Below the pieces are notes generated by a model. It had not been told where the DNA came from, searched no databases, and worked only from the letters and a program-made list of their open reading frames with translations. A stretch of DNA of 64,000 bases, taken from NCBI GenBank assembly GCA_015075175.1, contig JABTUV010000005.1, positions 62,001 through 126,000 of the forward strand, written 5' to 3'. Shown here in pieces: positions 53,195-61,735 of this stretch (position 1 is its first letter; every line of letters begins with the position of its first letter). The stretch is from a bacterium (GTDB lineage: Bacteria > Hinthialibacterota > Hinthialibacteria > H5-UNCL2). A program made the translations under genes and the position numbers.

Positions 53195-55627
53195 ATGCGG
53201 CGGTTGATCTGGCATCTGCCGGTGTTGGCCGCACTGGTGTGTTTTTTCACAGCAGAGGCGGCGCCGGAAAAAATCATCACCCGCATCGAGATCGACGGCG
53301 TGGTGCACACGCGCCCGGAGGAGGTGCGGGCGGTCATCACGGTGCAGCCGGGCGACGATCTGGACCGGCTGGACACGCTGCGCAAGATCGAGCGCGACCA
53401 GCATCGCATCCTGGCGCAGCCCGCTTACAAGAACGCAGCCGTGCTGCAGAAGGAGACGGAAGCCGGTTGGGTGCTGATCTACGTGGTCGAGGAGCTGCCG
53501 CGGATCACCAAGCTGGACTTTGACGGCAACCTGTCCATCGACGACGACAAGCTGCGCAAGGAGCTGGGCTTTGATGCCAAGGAGCCGCCCTTCGCGGACG
53601 AGAACCAGATCGAGCGCCTGCGCCAGAAACTTTTGGCGGTGTATCGGGAGAAGGGCTTTCCCTTCCGCGAGGTGATCGCCGAGTCCAAGCCCATCGACGA
53701 GCGCAGCGTGGCGGTCACCTTTCACGTGCGGGAGGGGCGCAAGCTGGTGGTGGAGGCGATCCGCTTCTCGGGCGCGTCCGCCTTCTCGGAGCGCAAGCTG
53801 CGGTCGGTGATGAAGACCAAGAAGGGCTGGTGGTTTCTCAAGCAGAAGTTCAACGAGGACATGTACCAGGCGGACCTGGAGCAGTTGCGCCTGTTCTACT
53901 ACAGTCAGGGCTACCTGGACGCGCAGGTGGCGCGCGGGGAGGACCGCATCTCGGGGGAGAACATCACGCTCTCCATCGACATCCAGGAAGGGCCGCTGTA
54001 CTACGTGCGCCGGCGGTCGGTGCAGGGCAACACGATATTTTCCAGCGACGAAATCCTGGCGTTGGCCGGCAACCGGCCGGGCGAGGTGTTCCGCTACGAC
54101 ACGCTGGTCAACGAGGACATTCCGCGCATCGAGGCGCTTTACAAGGACCAGGGTTTTGTGCGGGTGAACGTGAACGCGCCGTATCAGGTAAACCCGGACG
54201 AGGCGGGCACGGTGGACGTGGTGTATCTGATCCAGGAGGCCAACCGGGCGAAGCTGGGCAAAATCCGGGTGCACGGGGTGATGTCGACGGCGGAGGGAGA
54301 GGGGGCGCAAGTGGTGCGCGTACCTCTCTACACGAAGGACTACGTGATTCGGCGCAAGATTCCGCTTTCCAGCGGGGAGGTGCTGGACTGGTCGAAGGTG
54401 CGGGAGGCGGACAAGGCGCTGGCGCGCATGGGGGGCGAGAGCCGTTACTTCGAGACGCGGGAGCCGGTCAAGACCTTCGGAGCGCCCATGCTCAAGCACG
54501 GTTTCACGCTGGTACCCACGGACGATCCCGAGATCGTGGACCTGCTGTTGGAGTTGGAGGAGCGGGAGAACATCCGCTACGTGACCTTCGGCGGCGGCTA
54601 TTCGACCTCGTTCGGTCCCTTCGTGGCGGCGACGCTGCGGGATCCCAACGTGTTCGGATACGGGCAGAACCTGGTGCTGTCCAGCTCCATCGGCACGCGC
54701 CGGACGCGCATTTCGCTCTCTTTGATGGAGCCATACTTCCGGGGGACCGACACCAGCGTAAACGTGCAGTTGTTCCATCAGGCGCGCGATCAGTATCGCG
54801 GCCGCACTTTTGACGAATCGCGCACGGGATTGGGGGTCACCTTCGGGCGCAACCTGGCCGACCATCTCTCCACCACCTTCGGTTATTTGTTCGAGGAAGT
54901 GGAGATTTCCAAGATCGAGGACGACATCTACACCGTTCTGTCGCTGCCGTCGTTTTACGAGAACCGCAAGAGCAGCACCTCGTCCTTGAACGCGGGGCTG
55001 GCCTACGACACGCGGGAGTTCGACTATCTGAACACGCCCATCTCGGGGAGGGTGTTGTCGGGGATCGCGGAGGTGGCGGGACTGGGGGGGACCAACGACT
55101 TCGTGAAGTTCACGGCGCGGGGGGACTTCTACCGGCAGTTGGCGGCGCAGTGGTTTTTCCAGACCAGTTCGCGTTTCATGGTGGGGGCGGGGTTCGGGGA
55201 GACGGACGAGTTGCCGCTGCAGGAGCGGTTCTTCATCGGGGGGACGAGCACGGTGCGGGGGTTCGAGGATTTCTCGCTGGGGCCGCGGGACCAGCTCATC
55301 CGGTACCGATTCCCGGGGACGTCCGTGAGCCAGTCGATCCGGGAGGTGTTCGTGGGCGCGGAGATGGCGCTGTATTCGCAGAACGAGCTGCATTATCGCT
55401 TCAACAAGCTCTTCACCGGCGTGACTTTTCTGGACTGGGGGGCCGCCTACGAGCAGCCGGGCGATTTCGATCTGTCGGAGCTGCGCTTCTCGACGGGGGT
55501 GGGGCTGCGGGTGCGGCTGCCCATCGGGGGGGTGGTGGAGATGGATTTCGCGGTGCCCTTGCGTTCGGAGGATGACGACGAGGAGGACAATTTCCACTTC
55601 ACTTTCGGGGCGGGTTTCGGCTTTTAA
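53195..55627 (+). CDS. bamA: BamA, outer-membrane protein assembly factor
   Basis: 810 residues. Signal peptide MRRLIWHLPVLAALVCFFTAEA; five POTRA-like units between about 25 and 430 (ITRIEIDGVVHTRPEEV, ITKLDFDGNLSIDDDKL, VVEAIRFSGASAFSERKL, YYVRRRSVQGNTIFSSDEI, LGKIRVHGV); then a 16-stranded barrel with the VRGF/Y lid motif (TSTVRGFEDFSLGPRD, about residue 686) and a terminal aromatic (HFTFGAGFGF). It folds and inserts outer-membrane proteins. The start at 53195 matches the signal peptide; the frame is open further upstream only through repeat sequence. skp follows, as is usual. Confidence 0.97.
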   Translation: MRRLIWHLPVLAALVCFFTAEAAPEKIITRIEIDGVVHTRPEEVRAVITVQPGDDLDRLDTLRKIERDQHRILAQPAYKNAAVLQKETEAGWVLIYVVEELPRITKLDFDGNLSIDDDKLRKELGFDAKEPPFADENQIERLRQKLLAVYREKGFPFREVIAESKPIDERSVAVTFHVREGRKLVVEAIRFSGASAFSERKLRSVMKTKKGWWFLKQKFNEDMYQADLEQLRLFYYSQGYLDAQVARGEDRISGENITLSIDIQEGPLYYVRRRSVQGNTIFSSDEILALAGNRPGEVFRYDTLVNEDIPRIEALYKDQGFVRVNVNAPYQVNPDEAGTVDVVYLIQEANRAKLGKIRVHGVMSTAEGEGAQVVRVPLYTKDYVIRRKIPLSSGEVLDWSKVREADKALARMGGESRYFETREPVKTFGAPMLKHGFTLVPTDDPEIVDLLLELEERENIRYVTFGGGYSTSFGPFVAATLRDPNVFGYGQNLVLSSSIGTRRTRISLSLMEPYFRGTDTSVNVQLFHQARDQYRGRTFDESRTGLGVTFGRNLADHLSTTFGYLFEEVEISKIEDDIYTVLSLPSFYENRKSSTSSLNAGLAYDTREFDYLNTPISGRVLSGIAEVAGLGGTNDFVKFTARGDFYRQLAAQWFFQTSSRFMVGAGFGETDELPLQERFFIGGTSTVRGFEDFSLGPRDQLIRYRFPGTSVSQSIREVFVGAEMALYSQNELHYRFNKLFTGVTFLDWGAAYEQPGDFDLSELRFSTGVGLRVRLPIGGVVEMDFAVPLRSEDDDEEDNFHFTFGAGFGF

Positions 55628-55659
55628 GCGCGGTGGAAAAGTGGTTTAATGGCGGGCTG

Positions 55660-55712
55660 GGGTACAGACTTCAGTTTGCTCTGCAAGGCAGGCTGAAGCC
55701 TGGACTCCGGGG
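55660..55712 (+). repeat. Single copy of the AGGCTGAAGCCTG element
   Basis: GGCAGGCTGAAGCCTGGACTCC (about 55688) with a decayed reversed arm (GTACAGACTTCAGTTTGCTC, 55662) lies between bamA and skp. The family has tandem copies at 17261. Confidence 0.75.
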
Positions 55713-55762
55713 AGGGGTCCGGGAAGAACGGAGATTACGAGCGAGTAGAAGGAGTTACGGTA

Positions 55763-56368
55763 ATGATGGGCAGAGTGAAGTGGGTGGGAGCGGTCCTGGG
55801 ATGGTCGCTGGTCCTGACGGCGGGCGCCGCTGCCCAGAATTTAAAGATCGGCATCCTGGACGAGGACATGCTGCGGGACAAGTACACCGAGCTGCGCACC
55901 GCGCTGGAGAACCTGGGCGACGAGGTGGACGCGAAGCAGAGCGAGTTTGACGCGATGCAGAAGGAGCTGGTGAACCAGAAGAAGGCGCTGGATCTGCAGA
56001 AGAGCCTGACGTCGGACGACAAGGCGCTGGCGGGGCTGCGGGAGAAGGAGAAGGACCTTTTGGCCAGCGCGCAGCGGTTGCGGGACCTGATGCGGGACAC
56101 CAACCAGGAGATTTCGCAGAAGCGTTTTCAGGTGTTGCGGACGTACACGCCGCACATCCAGAAGGCGGTGGACAAGGTGGCGGCGGACCACGGATACGAC
56201 GTGATCCTGAAGCGCAGCGACACGGCGTTTTTCAACAAGAAGTTGGACGTGACGGACCTGATCCTGGCGGAATTGGCGCGGATGGGGCCGGCCAAGCCGG
56301 CGTCGCCGGAGGAGCCGGCGAAAAGGAACGGCAACGCGTCCGCGCCGACTTCCGGCGGTTCGCGGTAA
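55763..56368 (+). CDS. skp: Skp/OmpH periplasmic chaperone
   Basis: 201 residues. Signal peptide MMGRVKWVGAVLGWSLVLTAGAAAQ, then LKIGILDEDMLRDKYTELRTALENLGDEVDAKQSEFDAMQKELVNQKKALDLQ, the long coiled-coil arm of Skp-type chaperones, and a C-terminal strand block (VDKVAADHGYDVILKRSDTAFFNKKLDVTDLILAEL). It holds unfolded outer-membrane proteins in the periplasm for BamA. The proline/serine-rich tail is longer than in E. coli Skp. Ribosome site AAGGAG; the ATG at 55763 or 55766 is possible. Confidence 0.92.
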   Translation: MMGRVKWVGAVLGWSLVLTAGAAAQNLKIGILDEDMLRDKYTELRTALENLGDEVDAKQSEFDAMQKELVNQKKALDLQKSLTSDDKALAGLREKEKDLLASAQRLRDLMRDTNQEISQKRFQVLRTYTPHIQKAVDKVAADHGYDVILKRSDTAFFNKKLDVTDLILAELARMGPAKPASPEEPAKRNGNASAPTSGGSR

Positions 56369-56404
56369 GCGCAAGGGGGCGCGCGGCGGGCGCCGCGCAG
56401 CGGA

Positions 56405-57410
56405 ATGCCGCAGATCACGGCGGGCCAACTGGCTCAACAATTGGGCGCGATCCTGGAAGGCGATGCGGCCGTCGTCCTGTCGGGTGTGGCGGCGATCGGG
56501 GAGGCGGGCGAGGGCGATCTGTCGTTCGTGGCGGATCCCCGCTATATCGAGGAGATCGGGCACTGCAGGGCGAGCGCGCTGATTGTCGGTCCGGAGTTGG
56601 CGACGTCGTTCCGGCCGGTGTTGCGCGTACGGAACCCGTACGTGGCGTTCGTGGGGGCGATCAGGCTGATCCTGGGGGAGGCGGAGCGGCCGCCCGCGGG
56701 CATTCATCCCTCGGTGGTGTTCGGACAGAACGTGACCGTGGGCAAGGGGGTCAGCCTGATGCCGCACGTGGTGATTGGGGATGACGTGGTGATCGGCGAT
56801 GGGACGGTGCTCTATCCGAGCGTGTTCGTGGGGCGGGGTGCGCGCATCGGACGGGACGCGCTGATCTATCATCGGGTGATGATCGGCGCGGGTTGTCAGG
56901 TGGGCGACCGGGTGCTGATCCACAGCGGGGTGGTACTGGGTACGGGGGCGGCAGGCCGGTTCAGCAACGGGGGGGAGCCGTCGTCGGGGCGGGTGGAAGT
57001 GGGGATGAAGTGGGTTGCTGGGGGCCAACGTCACGGTTGAGGCGGCGGCGGGCGAGGTGACGCGCATCGGGGCGGGGACAAAGATGGAAAACATGGTGAT
57101 GGTGGGCAGCGGGGCCACGGTGGGACGCGACGTAATCGTGGTGGCGCAGGCGGGATTGGGGGCCGGGTGCGTGATCGAGGACGGAGTGACCATTGCGGGC
57201 AAGTCTGTGGTGGGTGCGGGGGTGCGGGTGGAGGCCGGGGCGACGCTGGCGGGGCGGACCCATGCCACGCGCGACGTACCCGCGGGGGAAACCGTCTCCG
57301 GTTCTCCGGCGCGGCCGCACAACGAGGTACGGCGCACGCTGGCGCACGTCTCGCGCCTGCCCGAGCTGTTGCAGCGCATTGATCGGTTGGAGGAGAAAAG
57401 CAAATCTTGA
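56405..57410 (+). CDS. lpxD: LpxD with degenerate active site (frameshifted)
   Basis: About 335 residues. The N-domain (AGQLAQQLGAILEGDAAVVLSGVAAIGEAGEGDLSFVADPRYIEEI...ASALIVGPELA) is the uridine-binding part of LpxD, then hexapeptide beta-helix repeats and the coiled tail (LPELLQRIDRLEEKS). The frame changes between 57003 and 57020 fit two net one-base losses. Two hallmarks are lost: the GSDGFGF block is replaced by GTGAAGRFSNGG, and the catalytic AHN of QIAHNV is replaced by SGA (MVMVGSGATVG). Position in bamA-skp-lpxD-lpxC-lpxA argues for LpxD origin; activity is doubtful. The orphan at 11369 has the opposite pattern. Confidence 0.8.
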
Positions 57411-58741
57411 CTCGCACAGGAAAACCCCAGGAGAACGGCGTCCCCGTTCACATGCAGAAGACGATTGCGCGGGAGGCTTCGTTTCGCGGGATCGGGCTGC
57501 ACACCGGCAACGAGACGGCGGTCACGTTCAAGCCCGCTCCCGCCGACGCCGGCATCTCCTTCGTGCGCACGGACCTGCCCGGCCATCCCCCGATCCGCTG
57601 CACGGTCGACAACATCGCGATGGAGGACATCCTCTTGCAGACGGCCATCGGCCGGCCTCCCAACCAGATACTGACCGTCGAGCACGTGCTGGCGGCGCTG
57701 GCCGGTCTGGGGATCGACAACATGGTGATCGAGGTCAGTTCGAACGAGCCGCCGGTGGGGGACGGCAGCGCCAAGCCGTTCGTGGAGACGATCGTGGCCG
57801 CGGGCGTGTCGGTACTGGACCAGCCGCGGCGTTACGTCACCCTCTCCGAACCCATCTGGTTGTTCGAGAACGGGCTGGAGCTGGCCATCATCCCCTCCAA
57901 TCGGCTGGAGGTGACGTTCAAGATCGACTACGACCATCCGGCGGTGGGCATCCGCTCGGCGTCGTTTCTGATATCGGAGGACGTGTTCCGGCGCAAGATC
58001 GCGCCCGCGCGCACTTTCTGCTTTCTGAAGGACGTGGAGGAGGCGCGCGCCAAGGGGATGATCCGCGGCGGCAGTTTGGAGAACGCGATCGTGATCGGGG
58101 AGGACTCGGTTCTGAACGAGGGCGACCTGCGCTTCGAGGACGAGATCATCCGGCACAAGATACTGGACCTTTTGGGCGACTTCGCGCTATTGGGGCGGCC
58201 CATCCTGGGGCACATCATCGCGGTGCGCAGCGGCCACGCCTTCAACGCCAAGTTCCTGCATCAGCTTTCGCGTTTCATCCGGGAGCGCGAGGCCAACGCC
58301 TGTCCGGCGACGCCGCTGATGATCGAGCAGATTCGCAACTGTCTTCCGCACCGCTATCCGTTTCTGTTGGTGGACCGCATCCTGGAGATGGATATGGTCA
58401 ACCTGCGGGCGGTGGGACTGAAGAACGTCACCGTCAACGAGGAGTTCTTTCAGGGCCATTGGCCGGGACGGCCGGTGATGCCGGGCGTACTCCTGATCGA
58501 GTGCATGGCGCAGGTGGGGGGGGTGCTGATTCTGTCGCTGCCGGGCAACCGGGGCAAGCACGCCTACCTGGGCAGCATCGAGCAGGTCAAGTTCCGGCGG
58601 CCGGTCGTGCCGGGCGACCAATTGATGGTCGAGACGCAGATCAGGAAGCTGCGCAGCAAGACCGGGCTGGTGGATTGCACCGCGCGCGTCGACGGCCAGA
58701 TCGCCGCGGAGGCGCAGATCATTTTCGTGGTAGCGGACTGA
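57407..58741 (+). CDS. lpxC-fabZ: Bifunctional LpxC/FabZ
   Basis: 444 residues. N-terminal LpxC (about 16-295) removes the acetyl group from UDP-3-O-acyl-GlcNAc, the committed lipid A step. Zinc ligands: His93 in TVEHVLAAL, and His and Asp in IRHKILDLLGD (about 249-259); the general acid His is in SGHAFNAKF. The C-terminal FabZ (about 300-444) dehydrates 3-hydroxyacyl-ACP: LPHRYPFLLVDRILEM and GHWPGRPVMPGVLLIECMAQVGG carry the His and Glu. The TTG start overlaps the lpxD stop with GGAGGAG upstream; ATG 57452 fits the LpxC N-terminus better by alignment. The fusion is known from Bacteroidota and several candidate phyla. Confidence 0.96.
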   Translation: MTRTGKPQENGVPVHMQKTIAREASFRGIGLHTGNETAVTFKPAPADAGISFVRTDLPGHPPIRCTVDNIAMEDILLQTAIGRPPNQILTVEHVLAALAGLGIDNMVIEVSSNEPPVGDGSAKPFVETIVAAGVSVLDQPRRYVTLSEPIWLFENGLELAIIPSNRLEVTFKIDYDHPAVGIRSASFLISEDVFRRKIAPARTFCFLKDVEEARAKGMIRGGSLENAIVIGEDSVLNEGDLRFEDEIIRHKILDLLGDFALLGRPILGHIIAVRSGHAFNAKFLHQLSRFIREREANACPATPLMIEQIRNCLPHRYPFLLVDRILEMDMVNLRAVGLKNVTVNEEFFQGHWPGRPVMPGVLLIECMAQVGGVLILSLPGNRGKHAYLGSIEQVKFRRPVVPGDQLMVETQIRKLRSKTGLVDCTARVDGQIAAEAQIIFVVAD

Positions 58742-58751
58742 TGACGGGCAC

Positions 58752-58893
58752 GTCATCGTGCTCGTAATTCGTAATCGTAATCGATTACGATTCATAATCG
58801 TGCTCGTGCTCGTCGTCGAGCACGAGCAAGATTAAGAGCAAGATTAAGAGCAAGATTTAGAGCAAGATTAAGATTAAGATTAAGATTAAGATA
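58752..58893 (+). repeat. Hexamer array upstream of lpxA
   Basis: CGTAATCGTAATCGATTACG (about 58767) is palindromic; GAGCACGAG units follow, and then eleven AAGATTA / AAGAGC units (58826-58891). It ends 4 bp before the lpxA ATG, so lpxA has no recognisable ribosome site except the purine tract. Confidence 0.9.
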
Positions 58894-58894
58894 C

Positions 58895-59674
58895 ATGCAG
58901 ACGACGACCATCCATCCCACCGCCATTGTCGATCCCAGCGCGCGACTGGGGCGGGGAGTCTCGGTCGGACCCTTCTGCCTGGTGGGACCCAACGTGGAGA
59001 TCGGCGAAGGGACGGCGCTGCTGGAACGGGTGCACGTGGGGCCGGGGACGCAGATCGGGCGCCACAACAGGATATATCCGGGGGCGATCGTGGGGACCGA
59101 GCCGCAGGACCTGAAGTTCGGGGGAGAGCAGAGTTACGTGCGGGTGGGGGACCACAACACGATCCGGGAGTACGTCACCATCAATCGCGCGACGGGCGAG
59201 GGGCAGGCGACGGTAGTGGGCAACCACAACCTGTTGATGGCGTACTGCCACGTGGCCCACAACAGCGTGCTGTACGATCACGTGATCCTGGCCAACAGCG
59301 TGCAACTGGCGGGCCACATTGTGATCGAGGACTACGCCATCGTAGGGGGATTGGTGGGAGTGCATCAGTTCGTGCGCATCGGCTGCCATGCGTTCGTGGG
59401 GGGTGTCTCGGCGGTGAACACGGACATTCTGCCGTATGCCAAGGTGACGGGTGTGCCGTGCCGGCCCTACGGCATCAATTCGGTGGGATTGCGAAGGCGG
59501 GGTTTTCCGGAGGAGACGATCAAGAAGTTGAAGCAGGCGTACCGCATCCTGCATCGGCGCGGGTTGGCGCTGGACGTGGCCTTGCACCAGTTGGAGTCGC
59601 ACTATGCGGGCGTGCCGGAGGTGCTGAAGATCGTGGAGTTCGTGCGCGAGAGCGAGCGCGGGATTTGTCGATGA
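58895..59674 (+). CDS. lpxA: LpxA, UDP-GlcNAc acyltransferase
   Basis: 259 residues, normal length. First step of lipid A synthesis. Left-handed beta-helix repeats; the catalytic histidine lies in AYCHVAHNSVLYDH (His122); GGLVGVHQFVRIGCHAFVGGVSAV and the C-terminal helices (FPEETIKKLKQAYRILHRRGLAL) are typical. Its ATG follows a run of AAGATTA hexamers that must serve as leader. It completes the bamA-skp-lpxD-lpxC/fabZ-lpxA set. Confidence 0.97.
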   Translation: MQTTTIHPTAIVDPSARLGRGVSVGPFCLVGPNVEIGEGTALLERVHVGPGTQIGRHNRIYPGAIVGTEPQDLKFGGEQSYVRVGDHNTIREYVTINRATGEGQATVVGNHNLLMAYCHVAHNSVLYDHVILANSVQLAGHIVIEDYAIVGGLVGVHQFVRIGCHAFVGGVSAVNTDILPYAKVTGVPCRPYGINSVGLRRRGFPEETIKKLKQAYRILHRRGLALDVALHQLESHYAGVPEVLKIVEFVRESERGICR

Positions 59675-59696
59675 AGCGGGGAGACAGAGGGGAGTG

Positions 59697-61466
59697 ATGG
59701 GACGGATGGGACGGATGGGAGAAAACGCCCTTGGGGTGATGCTGGTCCTCCTGGCGGCGGGGCGGGCGGGCGCCGTGGATATTGATTTGCACGATCCGGC
59801 GCAGTTCCATCTGGTGGAGAGTTACATCTACGGCGCGACCACGGCGGAGGGACTGGGCTCGATCATCAAGGCGGCCGATGTGGACCAGGACGGCTTCGAC
59901 GATGTCATCGCCTCCGCGCCGGTGTCGGTGGGGGTGTCGGGGCGGGTAGAAGCGGGGATGGTGACCATCCTCTTCGGCTCCGCGTCGGGTTTCGGGCCAG
60001 AAGTGGACCTGGCCGACGTGACCTCGGCGACCTATCCGCGCGTGCTGCGCATCGAGGGCGAGGAGCCGGAGGGCTGGTTCGGCTGCGGCCTGGCGGTGGG
60101 GGACCTGGACGCGGACGGGCGGCCCGACCTGGTGATCGGCGCGCCGCTGGTGGACGAGGGCGGGTTGACCAACGGCGGCGGCATCTACGTTTTCTTCGGA
60201 GGGGGTGCGATTGCATCGGCGACGCGCGGGCTTCTGTCGGCGCGTGACGCGGAGCTCATCATCTCGGGCGGCGGAGAGATGGACGGCGTGGGGCTGTCCG
60301 TTTTTTGCGGGGACGTGAACGCGGACGGCATCGATGATCTGCTAACGCTGGCGCCGCTGGGCAATCGCTTCACCAACCGGGACCTGACGCGCCGGGCCTA
60401 CCTCGTGTACGGGCGACCGGGGCTGCGGACGGCGGGCAAGCTGGAGTTCGCCCGCAACCAGTGGGATCTTCTGTGGCGGGACGTGCCCGGCCTGGGTTAC
60501 GCCACGACCAACGGCGAGGGCGCGGTCTTCGGCGATGTGGACGGGGACGGAGCAAGCGATCTCGTTTTGGGCGTGCCGCGCGCCGACGCGCGGGGCGATA
60601 ACTCCGGCATGGTGGTCGTCTATCGCGGGCGGCCGCGCGCTTCGGGGACGGAGATGTACGCGACCCGTCCCGTGAATACCGCCGATCCGACCACGCCCGA
60701 CCTGCTCATTCTGCCGAGGAATTCCGACGACCATTTAGGTTTCGCGGTGGAAATGGGGAACGTGGTGGGGGACGCGCGGCCGGATTTGATCGTGGCCGCG
60801 CCGTTTGGGGACGGCAGCAAGACGCGGAGCGGCGTGGTCTACTGTCTGGCGGGACCGATCGAAGCGGGCACGACCATCGACCTCTCGCGTCGTCCCTTGC
60901 CGGCGGGCAGCGTGGAAATCTGGGGCCACAACACGTACGAAGAGACGGGCGACAGCCTGCAAGTGGCCTCGTTGTTGCCGGCGGCGACGCGGCCGGAGCG
61001 GTTGGACCTGGTGATCGGGGCGCCGCGCGGCCTGCAGCGGAACGACAAGAACTTCGCCGGGCGGGTGTACGTTTTGCGCACCGCGGGGGACCTGCCCGCG
61101 CGGGTGGACCTTTCGCAGGAGAACCAGGTGGACCTGCGCGTCTTTGCGCCGGAGCGGCAGGACGAACTGGGCGGCAGCCTGGCGGCCGGGCGCATCGGCA
61201 GCAGCAGCGGGGTGGTCTCGGAGGTGATCTTCGCCGCCAGTTGGCTGGGCGACGGCCTGCGCGGGGTGAAGAAGAACGCGGGCGAGATTACGGTGATTCG
61301 CTACTTGCCGGGGGCGCCGCCCAAGCCGCGGCTGGATTACCTTGATCTTCTGCGGTTCTCGCGCAGCTGGAATCCGGAAGCGGAGGCTGCGCCGGGAAGT
61401 GCGGCGACGTCCGGCGAGGATGGGCGGGAAGGGCTTCTGCGGCTGATCCTGGGGTGGCACCGGTAG
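59697..61466 (+). CDS. Secreted FG-GAP (integrin-like propeller) protein with dockerin-like tail
   Basis: 589 residues. Signal-like ALGVMLVLLAAGRAGA. Seven FG-GAP-type units with DxDxDGxxD calcium loops: DVDQDGFDDVIA, DLDADGRPDLVIGAP, DVNADGIDDLL, DVDGDGASDLVLGVP, then decayed ones (VVGDARPDLIVAAP, ERLDLVIGAP). The C-terminus LDYLDLLRFSRSW...GREGLLRLILGW looks like two degenerate dockerin-type helices, as in the protease at 14475. Surface binding or a structural role is likely. The first codons (MGRMGRMGE) are encoded by a GGGACGGAT decamer repeat. ATG 59697; GTG 59694 is in frame. Confidence 0.85.
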   Translation: MGRMGRMGENALGVMLVLLAAGRAGAVDIDLHDPAQFHLVESYIYGATTAEGLGSIIKAADVDQDGFDDVIASAPVSVGVSGRVEAGMVTILFGSASGFGPEVDLADVTSATYPRVLRIEGEEPEGWFGCGLAVGDLDADGRPDLVIGAPLVDEGGLTNGGGIYVFFGGGAIASATRGLLSARDAELIISGGGEMDGVGLSVFCGDVNADGIDDLLTLAPLGNRFTNRDLTRRAYLVYGRPGLRTAGKLEFARNQWDLLWRDVPGLGYATTNGEGAVFGDVDGDGASDLVLGVPRADARGDNSGMVVVYRGRPRASGTEMYATRPVNTADPTTPDLLILPRNSDDHLGFAVEMGNVVGDARPDLIVAAPFGDGSKTRSGVVYCLAGPIEAGTTIDLSRRPLPAGSVEIWGHNTYEETGDSLQVASLLPAATRPERLDLVIGAPRGLQRNDKNFAGRVYVLRTAGDLPARVDLSQENQVDLRVFAPERQDELGGSLAAGRIGSSSGVVSEVIFAASWLGDGLRGVKKNAGEITVIRYLPGAPPKPRLDYLDLLRFSRSWNPEAEAAPGSAATSGEDGREGLLRLILGWHR

Positions 61467-61529
61467 TCTTGCGTGCCGGTCCTGTGGATCCGGGTGGACC
61501 ATGCTCGCGGGGCGCGGCAAGGCACGGCG

Positions 61530-61735
61530 GCGCGGCCGGCGCGCAATCCCCCCAGCCCCCCTTGTCAAGGGGGGAGCGGATGGCTGCCTGGCAGCTGCTC
61601 ACGATTGCTCCAGAAATTCCTTGCATAACCAATCCGACAGACCCTGGCGCAGGCCGAAGGCCGACATGGAAGGGCGGCCGGCGCGCAATCCCCCCCAACC
61701 CGCCTTGTCAAGGGGGGAGTAGGACCGCTCAAACA
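61530..61735 (+). repeat. Two C-run hairpin elements (CCCCCCTTGTCAAGGGGGG family)
   Basis: GGCGCGCAATCCCCCCAGCC leading into CCCCCTTGTCAAGGGGGGAG at 61538-61576, and a second copy (CAACCCGCCTTGTCAAGGGG) at 61684-61723; period about 146 bp. Relatives lie at 32256 and 49962. The 61467-61806 spacer holds no other feature. Confidence 0.9.

Noticed and set aside
53150-55597. Open frame of over 800 codons on the minus strand opposite bamA
   Set aside because: bamA is unmistakable; the antisense frame is an effect of high GC and codon bias.
55841-58156. 771-codon minus-strand open frame spanning skp, lpxD and lpxC
   Set aside because: It crosses three recognised genes and its translation is low-complexity R/P/H-rich.
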